NCBI RefSeq assembly: GCF_001949145.1
Contig: NW_019091533.1
Span: 37,666-57,334, forward strand
From: Acanthaster planci
Taxonomy: Eukaryota > Echinodermata > Asteroidea > Valvatida > Acanthasteridae
Reading direction: 5' to 3'
DNA length: 19,669 bases
Shown: piece by piece, positions 9,702 through 17,546 of the stretch
Position numbering within the stretch: position 1 is the stretch's first letter
Layout of the letters: every line of letters starts with the position of its first letter
Notes under the pieces: model-generated
What the model was told of the DNA's origin: nothing
The model's input: only the letters and a program-made list of their open reading frames with translations
The model's database searches: none
Made by a program: the position numbers and the translations under genes

Positions 9702-10838
9702 ATGCGGCTCCGGAGACAAAGTCAAGCTGCCCTCTGGTGTGCACTTCGTCTCCTTTTGAGTATCATTTATGTCAATGTCTGTGTGACTTTAGCGGAATGG
9801 CAAGGAGATCTGTCAGCCTATGAGCTAGCCAGCTTCAATAATCCTGATCAAGAAGATGTACCCCGTGCCCAGTCGTTCAACCATTTTGCCTTGAGTGATC
9901 ATGGTGATGTCTATGTTGGAGCTGTCAATTGGTTGTACAGGTTGAATAGTAGGTTGGAACAGATACAGAATGCTTCAACGTGTGATGACAGTATGCCTTA
10001 CAATGGGATACCGTGTCGTCGTACAAATAACTACAACAAGATACTGGTCATTGACAGTACTCGGCCAAACAGTCTGATCACCTGCGGTGGTGTGTATGAT
10101 GGTATATGTCAGTTACGACAGTTACACGATATAGGAGTTGCAGTGACAGAAACATATTTTAGTGTCGCAGGTTTCGAGGATGCAACAACTGTTAGTTTGA
10201 TCTCTCCAGGAAGGTACGGGCAAGAAATGCTCTATGTCGCTGCTACCTACACGGGGGAAAATTTGCTGTTTATATTTGCAGCGATCATAACAAGACGAAC
10301 CCTTAAAATTGACGATATTTTCGAATTACAGTTGAACAGTGATGCTATCCTTTTCAATAATCGTGCATTAAACGGAGACTTTACAGTTACTTATGTTGCA
10401 GCATTTGCGTACACTGGATTCACATACTTTGTTGCCTCTCAGAAAGAAGATTTGAGGTATGTCCACTACGTTTCTAAACTTAGCAGAGTATGTCAGAGTG
10501 GCTTTAATCTAGATGCATACACTGAAATCACCATCCATTGCAATGGATCAGATGGTAGTGGGTACAGCTTGGTGCAAGCGGCTCACTTTGGACCAGCAGG
10601 ACCTGATCTAGCGGCATCATTGGGTCTTCATGCAGACGAGCAGGTACTGTATGCTGTGTTTGCCAAGAACCAAGGAGCTCCGGGTACCAGTGATGTACCT
10701 ACCGACCATTCAGCATTGTGTGTGTACAGGATGACAGATATCTTGGCTGGCTTCAAAGAAGCAGTACGGGGCTGTATTCAGGATGGTGCAGCATACTCTG
10801 TAGGCTACTTGGATGGTTCTTTCTGCAGAACATTATCG
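9702..10838 (+). CDS. Plexin-like receptor, first coding exon (signal peptide and N-terminal sema domain)
   Basis: This exon encodes 379 residues of a plexin, a cell-surface receptor for semaphorins. Residues 1-31 form a signal peptide: RLRR, a hydrophobic run LWCALRLLLSIIYVNVCVTL and a likely cleavage after TLA. The sema propeller follows, with FNHF (59), VYVGAVNWLYRLN (70-82), cysteines at 94, 105, 128 and 136 matching the plexin disulfide pattern, VAATYTG (179), SLVQAAHFGPAG (289-300), LGLHADEQVLYAVF (307-320) and C358. N-glycosylation sequons are NAS (90) and NGS (281). The frame is open, and TCG|GTAAGT at 10839 is a strong phase-0 donor; the apparent stop just after it is intronic. A full sema domain needs about 500 residues, so more exons are required. 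ATG 9702 has A at -3. Plexin A versus B class is unresolved. Confidence 0.85.
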
Positions 10839-10844
10839 GTAAGT
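10839..10844 (+). promoter_or_regulatory. Splice donor GTAAGT ending exon copy A
   Basis: TCG|GTAAGT matches the eukaryotic donor consensus well. The inverted copy has CCG|GTAAGA at the homologous position, so the junction is conserved between copies even though the surrounding coding sequence has changed. It defines the exon end after codon 379 in phase 0. Confidence 0.75.
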
Positions 10845-10861
10845 TGACTAAATCAGACAAA

Positions 10862-11013
10862 TGGTGCACCTACGTGTACTGATCACTCAGCATTATGCGT
10901 GTACAAGATGACCGGTATCTTAGCTGGCTTTAGGAAAGCAACACGGGGCTGTATTCAGAATGGTGCAAAACAATCTAGGCTATTTGACAGGATCTCGCTG
11001 TAATACATTGAGG
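10862..11013 (+). pseudogene. Tandem duplicate of the 3' end of exon A
   Basis: Directly after exon A, the last part of the exon is present again in diverged form: HSALCVYKMTGILAGFRKATRGCIQNGAK, followed by a one-base shift, then YLTGSRCNTLR and a donor, AGG|GTAAGT (11014). The frame break near 10970 and the lack of an acceptor before it argue that it is a relic. Its ending (GSRCNT) resembles the endings of copies C and C' (GSRGNTF) rather than exon A (GSFCRT). The DNA after this donor (ATAACCACCACATCTGCTAAC) is homologous to the DNA after copy C, so this is the original 3' boundary and the exon A ending may be the added one, or the reverse. Confidence 0.75.
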
Positions 11014-11019
11014 GTAAGT

Positions 11020-11673
11020 ATTTGTAAGTATATTTATAACCACCACATCTGCTAACGAGGTGTTCAAAAGGAAAAAGAAAAAAACACCCACTGCAACGAC
11101 TGCATAACTTCATACAAAAAGACTGGCAAATGCACTGAACAGTTTATTTTCCACTAGAGGTGGGTGGGTGGAGGAGATAGGATTGCGCCACCCCTATGCA
11201 ACCGATGTAAAACAACATCAACATCGTTGATTAATTCATTACTTATTTCAATTTAATAGTATCAATCTAAGCAGAAGAGACGGATTTTTTAGAACGCGTT
11301 ACAGACAGTTGTATGACACACCTTCTGTCAAGTTGTTTATGCACAATCGCCTGAAGCTACACACAATTTTACATTCCTGTATTCATTTAATAAGCTTGAG
11401 CAGCCCATTGAACCTGTGCAGGGGCACAGATTTCATTGTCATTTTCTCTCAGCTTTTGCACTTATATCCATTTTTTTCCAGAAAAATCTAAAAACATTAT
11501 AGCTATTACTTTATAGTGTGTGTGGAAGTTTTGGAAGACAAAAAAAATCGAAATTTCGTTCGTTCGAAGCACACGAGGTGAAAAGAAATCAGTAGGGCTC
11601 CGTTCTGTGTGAGCTTCAAAATAAATAATGTGATACGATAGGTACCATTCACTATTCTCGGTCGACGTTGTAA
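11020..11673. other. Start of intron-like homologous DNA, then non-coding
   Basis: The first 60 bases or so match the DNA after plexin copy C (ATAACCAC, TGCTAAC, TACAAAAGG/TTCAAAAGG, GGAAAA). Beyond that, no homology to other parts of the window and no gene is visible. Short open frames (for example 11309-11491) have no recognisable motif. Confidence 0.45.
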
Positions 11674-12102
11674 GTGGCGAAACATTTACTTCTAAAAAGG
11701 ACAGTAGCGGCTCAGAGCTGTAGGTTGTGTGGTTGTTCTGCGAGAGAAAATAAGAGTCAAAAGAGAACGAATTCCTTTTTGCCATACATACGAAGTGCAA
11801 AAGGCAGTTCAATGGAAAAAGGCATGAGAAAAGATACAGTAACGGGCGGCTTGTATGAGCCATGGACAGGGGAAAGGGTGTGCTCAAGGCATTTTGACGG
11901 AAGTTGGGTCAGTCATGACCTCATGAACACCAACAAAAGGTCGACCCTCTGTATGAAACCAGCGCCTGCATTGGCCAGAGAAGAGGAGACCATGACAGAG
12001 TCCAAATGGCCGTTGATCCACGAGCAGAAAGAACTCTCAAAAGAAAGCATGTACTTTTCACCTCTTACATTGCTGATGAAGACACTTCAAAAGGCTTGTT
12101 AA
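11674..12102 (+). CDS. THAP-like zinc-finger segment, no ATG start
   Basis: An open frame of 142 codons contains CRLCGC (about residues 16-21), then about 50 residues later GERVCSRHFDGSW (about 66-79), then STLCMKPAP. A Cys-x2-Cys plus a late Cys-x2-His in the form VCSRHF, followed by a short hydrophobic box, is the layout of the THAP zinc finger, a DNA-binding fold found in P-element and ISL2EU transposases and in proteins derived from them. The spacing is at the long end for THAP, so the call is tentative. There is no ATG before the finger: the frame opens at GTG after a stop at 11671, so it would need a splice acceptor or is a decayed transposase piece. No catalytic DDE region follows. It lies between plexin copies A and B. 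Confidence 0.4.
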   Translation: MAKHLLLKRTVAAQSCRLCGCSARENKSQKRTNSFLPYIRSAKGSSMEKGMRKDTVTGGLYEPWTGERVCSRHFDGSWVSHDLMNTNKRSTLCMKPAPALAREEETMTESKWPLIHEQKELSKESMYFSPLTLLMKTLQKAC

Positions 12103-12834
12103 CCCCACAACAACCCCCCCCCCAAAAAAATCTGCAGTTTCTGGTCAGAAGCAGATTCTTAAATTGGTGCAGCGATGTCGACATGTCCTTTTTACCCTAA
12201 CTTTTTCTCTGGAAATGTACGTATAACGCAGGATGTGCATCGCGACTGCATGCGTAGGTAACGCCGGCGGCTACTAACACTAAAATAGACTGGTCCTCTC
12301 ACTTTTTACTTTTTCGACTTGTACATGTACACTGGACATACTACCAGCTCATTCGTCTGGCTCCCAGATGTAAATGTATAAAAAAGAAATGATGTCATCT
12401 CAAGAAGAGTGCCCGACTACATGTATGGGGAACTATACCCCCCCCAAAAAAAGTTAGACTTACGCAGAAGCAGGATTCCAGTCGATTTAAGAAAGTTTGG
12501 CAGATTTTGTGACATCATTTCATTCCACATGAAAGACTTTTTTTTAACGACGCACAGGTCCAGGCAACGCGCGTGAATGGCAGGGGATAGCTGGTCTGTG
12601 CAGCAATATTTTGTTACCAAAGACCTCCGTAAAGGCCAGAAATCTAAATTGAAAGAGAGTCTGCTACTTCGTACGAGTCCTAAAGGGACAGCTTGAGAAA
12701 AACAACACTCCACATGCGTTGATGACAGACGAAATATGTATTTATCCACCACAAAGAGGTTTCTCGCCACTGACTAGGTTGAATTTTTTTTCGTTTTGGA
12801 CGATAAATACTCTTTGGATGAAATGAGAGCGTCT
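12103..12834. other. Non-coding stretch with a diverged 320-bp direct repeat
   Basis: Two places carry a run of C followed by seven A (12114-12130 and 12438-12452), each followed about 17 bases later by AGAAGCAG and GATTC. Spacing is about 320 bases, suggesting an old tandem duplication. A 117-codon open frame on the minus strand (12417-12770) has no recognisable motif. No gene can be supported; this could be the remains of the element that carried the THAP-like segment. Confidence 0.35.
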
Positions 12835-12845
12835 TCATGCAAAGG

Positions 12846-13263
12846 ATGACGGGGCAGTGGAAACTGAACGCTCTCCTCTTGTGTGCTAATTGGCTATCTT
12901 TGAACATCAAATATGTCAGTGTCTGTATGACCTTAGGGGAGTGACAAGGACATCTGTCAGCCTATGAGCTAGCCAGCTTTAATAATCCTGATCAAGAAGA
13001 CGTACCCCGTGCCCAAACGTTCAACCATTTTACCTTGAGTGATCATGGTGATGTCTATGTTGGAGCTGTCAATTGGTTGTACAGGTTGAATACTATAGGT
13101 TGGAAGAGATACAGAATGCTTCAACGTGTGATGACAGTATGCCTTACAATGGGATGCTGTACATGTCATCGTACAGATAACTACAACTACTCGGCCAGAC
13201 AGTCTGATAACCTGCGTTAGTATTTTTGATGGTATATGTCAATTACGACTGTTACGGGATATT
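12846..13263 (+). pseudogene. Plexin exon copy B, truncated 5' part with nonsense and frameshift
   Basis: The copy starts with MTGQWKLNALLLC at ATG 12846, homologous to MGHWKL of copy C, and runs through a leader KYVSVCMTLGE that resembles copy A. The next codon, tryptophan (TGG) in A and C, is TGA at 12942-12944. Beyond it, LSAYELASFNNPDQEDVPRA and SDHGDVYVGAVNWLYRLN are nearly identical to the other copies. An insertion near 13092 (AATACTATAGG against AATAGTAGG) shifts the frame. A deletion then removes the KILVIDST region, and the copy breaks off at GATATTT (13263). The cysteine-rich pieces remain only in shifted frames. It has no 3' half and no donor, so it is a clear pseudogene. Confidence 0.85.
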
Positions 13264-14051
13264 TAGGGAGCGTCTCAAAAATCGGGAACGTTCCTGTTCC
13301 ATTCTACCGTTCCCAATTCAACGCTGGCGTTCCGTCGCAGCGTTCGGTTGGGAACGCGTGTTCTCAGTGGAACGGTCCTGCTGTTACATTCGCAATCAGG
13401 AAGAAAGATTTCTGTCATACATTTTCTAAACCTTGTGTCTCAAGCACGGCAGAAGGAGCACAGTAATTTGTGATTTACTGAGGGTTACCTTTTCTCCCGT
13501 TTTTCTTGTTCATATTAACCATAGCATAGCTTACCATGCAATGAATTTAGAATATATCTTGACACCGTTGGTTTTATTGTGTTAACTTTAACGTCTGTAC
13601 TCGGGAGCGTTTTACTCATTGTCGGGCTTGCGTGGTAGAGGAATTTATCATCGCAATGTTTCCGCGCATGATTCCATCATATCAGAAACAATTTGGAAAC
13701 TTATCGTAGCCTATAATTGAAGGGGTGCGGGGTGAGGTCTTCAAATATCACGGAAAAGGTTGAACGACGTGACTTTTGTCATAGATTTTCATATTGTCAT
13801 ATATAAACGCTGTTAGCGAAAATAGATATTCTATCCTCAAATCACCTTGATACTGGCCTTTCATGTTACTGCTGCATTGAACTTATACGTATTGTATTGA
13901 CCTCTTCAACAACAATGAACCTGAAAGATAAGTTTCAAGTCTGAAAAGCCACTAGGGAGAAATGAAATCCTTATGGCTTATTTTGTTTTAACCCTTCGAG
14001 CAGACTCCGCCCCTTAAAACACACCCTTCCTCCATGTAGTGATTGTATTTT
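13264..14051. other. Non-coding stretch beginning with a GGGAACG/CGTTCC cluster
   Basis: Starting about 20 bases after the break in plexin copy B, variants of GGGAACG and CGTTCC occur at least seven times within 13284-13377, including the perfect palindrome GGAACGTTCC (13285-13294). The pattern suggests a transposon terminus or a protein-binding array. Around 13388-13432 a translated piece (FAIRKKDFCHTFSK) faintly resembles the sema segment IATQKEDL...YVSK, but too weakly to call. The rest holds no gene. Confidence 0.4.
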
Positions 14052-14395
14052 CCAGGTCTGTTCCCGCGCATGCCTGAACCTAAACGACTGTTTTATGGTA
14101 GCTAATGCATCCCTAAGGTCCCCTCTAACTACATTCCATTATTCTGCTGCTGAAGTAATACCTGGTCACAACTCAAACAGCCGCCCAGTCAGCACATGTC
14201 TCAACCAAAGAGTAGCCACGCCCCCCAATCACACCGTGTTTTTGTCTCCAGGTCAGTTGCCGGTCATGCCTTAACCTGTACAACCTGTACGACTGTTTTA
14301 TGGTAGCTAATACATCCCCCAGGGATTCTAAATTCCATTATTCTGCTGCGGAAGTATAACCCAACAGCCGCGACCAGTCGGCACATGTCTGTACA
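14052..14395. repeat. Two-unit tandem repeat, period about 196 bp
   Basis: Unit 1 (from 14052) and unit 2 (from 14248) share CCAGGTC.GTT.CC, CATGCCT, ACGACTGTTTTATGGTAGCT, AATTCCATTATTCTGCTGC or its close variant, GAAGTA, AACAGCCG, CCAGTC.GCACATGTCT. Differences include small insertions such as ACCTGTACA in unit 2. Neither unit has an open frame conserved between them, so this is non-coding repeat DNA. Confidence 0.8.
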
Positions 14396-15575
14396 CAGAG
14401 AGATCCAGTTCATGTTAATGACCATATGGGCTCCTTAGGGGTGACTGATCTTTCAAGAATTATAGCTCCCAATGGGAGTTTACAGGTTTGTGGTGTATGC
14501 CTGGGGTGAGGAGTACAAGAAATCTCTGCCAAGTTGACCCGTTGGGAAAAATATCATGACCATATTTGGTGATACCTGTCGATCTGTATCACCACGCCGT
14601 TTTAACCAAGACCGATTATTTAATTACTTCTCAAACCAACCCTTTAAAGTTTGTTTAACCAGGTCGAGTTTTCGCCCTACTCGCACCTGACGCTGGTTCC
14701 TTTTCTTTGTTCAGTTAGTGACTGGCACTGATTCCATTCCTTTCAACTGCATCATGTATTATACTTTTGCAGAACATGCATGCTGTACGTGGCCGTGCAA
14801 AACAATTCTGACTAGCGCCCTCTTCCGGCCTTACGCCTCTTTGTTCTCACAGCCCACCCCGGATTTTACGCGCAGAATTAGAATATTTATGTTACATCCT
14901 CGTTTTTATTTTATTCGCATACGGGACATTCTTTGGGGCATTTTCAGATTTTTCTTGTTGAGCAAAAACGCGCAAGTTGTTGATTTCAATCCAACTTCGG
15001 TGAGATAGCATCTCCCTTTTTGCCTGTGCTGATAGCAATTACATTCTGGCTGCTTGAAGAGTTGCAATGTTTAAATACACATAGTTTGATTGTTATACGA
15101 TGTTTTAATGATGTACCAGTACTTGAAGAATTGAACTTGAAGAATCATCTCACAGCAATGGATGACTGTTAGTCCATAATTGGAAATTCGTTTCACATGT
15201 GAGGTGAAGTGAATCCTATACAATTGACTCTATAGCGAGCTTTAATATTGTGAGGAACACCCAAGCAAATTTTCGTTCTGTTACGACTACATTTGTTAAA
15301 GGGGGAAATGAAACCTTCATAAAATTTACTCTGGCTAGTATTTATCGTTGTATGGACTTTCAAGAGTGGGTAATTCCAGACCTATGTCTTTCTGAGCTGT
15401 TTTCTCGAGGGCGTTCCGTTCCCATGTTGATTTTTATGAGATTACAAAACAAATTAACATAAATAAAAGTAACAGTTAAATAACGTATACGATAACCAGA
15501 AGTGTACCGTCAATAGTAAAATATTATTTGTACATAAGGCGTTATATACTTGTAGTTAAATTGTAAATAATATTT
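14396..15575. other. Non-coding stretch, no gene seen
   Basis: The longest open frame (14718-15008, plus) has no ATG at its start and no motif I recognise. A short direct repeat ACTTGAAGAA occurs twice at about 15121-15144. At 15411-15442, GCGTTCCGTTCCC followed by GATTTTTATGAGAT resembles the reverse complement of 13272-13294, a possible pair of inverted ends. Confidence 0.35.
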
Positions 15576-16245
15576 CCGGGTAATTGACATAATGCGGTAA
15601 ACATTACAGTAACGGGATCGTTGTTCTGGAACAATAAATTATTAACCTGTACAAAGGAAATAAATTTTCAGGTAAATTGCTGGCTATCTATTTCATTTAG
15701 AAAAAAATCGTCATCATCCCTGTTGATTGTCGTTTTTTTGTAATACCTTTGATACACCTGAATAAAATTTGTACATTGGAACTAGCTGTTTCCCCATCCT
15801 TATTTCTGAGTGGACCCACTCGGTAACATTAGAACGATCTTTCCTTGAAGCTCTCGATATCAATGGCAGGTCACTGTACTGTTCATGTTCAATTATTTTG
15901 TAAGAAAACCAGCCTAATACAAAATTATAGGCATTTCCACCAGGAAACGATAATATTAACAAGTACATAACGTACAGTTGACGCATCTGCACAAGTTCAG
16001 GTTCTGTTTGCCGTACGCTATCCACTGAACAACAGTATCTTTACAAAACATGGTCAGTCGTGCGTAAAGAACGCTGAGCTATGTACCCATATTTTTGTAC
16101 CTTGTTAAAACCCTACACCGTAGTGGTGCCATTCAAAGAACAGATGAATTGTCAAATGCTGATGACTTGACCTGCAAACCCTTTAGTAGCAGCTGTGAGG
16201 CAAGCCAGTGCATCCAAATCATTTCCTCTTACAGGGTGATTCTGC
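15576..16245 (+). repeat. Upstream flank of plexin copy C (reference copy of the flank repeat)
   Basis: This is the flank that precedes the only other full-length plexin exon, so it serves as the reference for the copies at 6073-6719 and 9080-9330. It is AT-rich, has no open frame, and ends in AAATCATTTCCTCTTACAG, an acceptor-like sequence. If copies A and C were transcribed alike, promoter and 5' untranslated exon would be expected in or before such a flank. No TATA box is obvious. Confidence 0.75.
16219..16234 (+). promoter_or_regulatory. Splice-acceptor-like site upstream of copy C
   Basis: TCATTTCCTCTTACAG is a pyrimidine-rich tract with terminal CAG, 135 bases before the likely start ATG at 16369. 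The first flank copy keeps the tract but reads TTACAAG at the junction. An acceptor here would join a non-coding first exon to the sema exon. No transcript evidence is available. Confidence 0.35.
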
Positions 16246-16368
16246 ATCGCATCTCTCAAATTACTGAGCACGACGGTCCGCTTTGACGGGAATATGGATG
16301 GGTTATTTATGTGCCCTGTTGGAAAGAACCCAGAATCGGAGTCGGTATGTCTTGAAATGCTAAGCATC

Positions 16369-17546
16369 ATGGGACACTGGAAACTGAGTCACGCTGTATC
16401 TGTGAGTGCTATTGTTCTCTCTTTGATGAGCATCATATGTTTCAATATTTGTCCAACCTCAGTGAAATGGCAAGGAGATCTGTCAGCCTATGAGCTAGCC
16501 AGCTTCAATAATCCTGATCAAGAAGATGTACCCCGTGCCCAAACGTTCAACCATTTTACCTTGAGTGATCATGGTGATGTCTATGTTGGAGCTGTCAATT
16601 GGTTGTACAGGTTGAATAGTAGGTTGGAACAGATACAGAATGCTTCAACGTGTGATGACAGTATGCCTTACAATGGGATGCCGTGTCGTCGTACAAATAA
16701 CTACAACAAGATACTGGTAGTTGACAGTACTCGGCCGAACAGTCTGATAGCCTGCGGTGGTGTGTTTCATGGTAGATGTCAGTTACGACAGTTACAGGAT
16801 ATTAACAATGTAATTGGTGAATCAGTCCGCGATGTTGCAGGGTTCAGTGATTCAACTAATGTCACTTTGGAACCGCATACAAGGTTTGCGCAAGAAACGA
16901 TTTACATTGCTGTTACTTACACTTGTTGAAAATGTAAACGGCGCTCGAGGAATGTTTCCGCCCATAATGAGACGGAACTCTGCAAGTAGTTCTATTTTAG
17001 CAGCTTCGGAACACAGTGATGAGATATTTATTCAGTGATCTTCCCAGAGTGAATCATTTTTATATTAAATATGTTTCAGCGTTTGACTACAGCGAATTCA
17101 CATGTTTCATTGCAACTCAGAAGGAGGATCTGAATTCTCCTCAATATGTTTCAAAGATTATTCAAGTCTGTCGAACAGGCTCAAATCTGGCGAAAAAATA
17201 CACACAGATCACCATTCAGTTCAGTGGATTAGATGGTAGTGTGTACAGCCTGGTGGAAGCAGCTCCAGTTGGACCAGCAGGACTTGATCTAGCGGCATCA
17301 TTGGGTCTTCATCCACACGAGCGGGTACTGTATGCTGTGTTTGCCAAGAACCAAGGAGCTCCGGGTACCAGTGATATACCCACCAACCACTCAACATTGT
17401 GTGTGTACAGGATAACTGATATCTTGGCTGGTTTCAGAGAAGCAGTACTAGGTACTGCCTAGAGAAGCAGTTTAACTGGCTGTATTCAGGATGGAGATGC
17501 ATACTCTATAGACTATTTAAAAAGATCTCTTGGTAATACTTTTGAG
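16369..17546 (+). pseudogene. Plexin exon copy C, full-length but disabled
   Basis: Copy C spans the whole exon: leader MGHWKLSHAVSVSAIVLSL, VYVGAVNWLYRLN, the cysteine block, VAGFSDSTNV, FIATQKEDL, GPAGLDLAASLGLH, YAVFAKNQGAPGTSD and ITDILAGFREAV. I chose ATG 16369 because copy B has the matching start; an in-frame ATG at 16294 would add 25 residues before the hydrophobic leader. The copy is broken. One extra base near 16923 (after TYT) and another change before 17040 move the reading through all three frames. A microduplication of AGAGAAGCAGT puts TAG at 17460. The donor reads GAG|ATAAGT at 17547 instead of GT. The cysteine equal to C280 of copy A is phenylalanine (TIQF). A functional exon is very unlikely. 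Confidence 0.85.

Noticed and set aside
11462-11887. 141-codon open frame on the minus strand
   Set aside because: It is antisense to the THAP-like frame, and its composition (many Ser, Phe, Leu) looks like a shadow.
12417-12770. 117-codon open frame on the minus strand
   Set aside because: No recognisable motif and poor likeness to any family. It runs across homopolymers and a likely old direct repeat, so it is probably a chance frame.
13388-13432. Remaining middle part of plexin copy B (FAIRKKDFCHTFSK)
   Set aside because: The resemblance to the IATQKEDL..YVSK segment rests on few residues with gaps. It was not strong enough to annotate.
14718-15008. 96-codon open frame on the plus strand
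   Set aside because: It starts at GTG without an ATG nearby, has no splice signals or motif, and is rich in aromatic residues typical of AT-rich non-coding DNA.
16920-17040. Intron explanation for the frame changes in plexin copy C
   Set aside because: Copy A is continuous across the same region, and a one-base length difference at TACAC explains the first shift. A simple frameshift is more economical.
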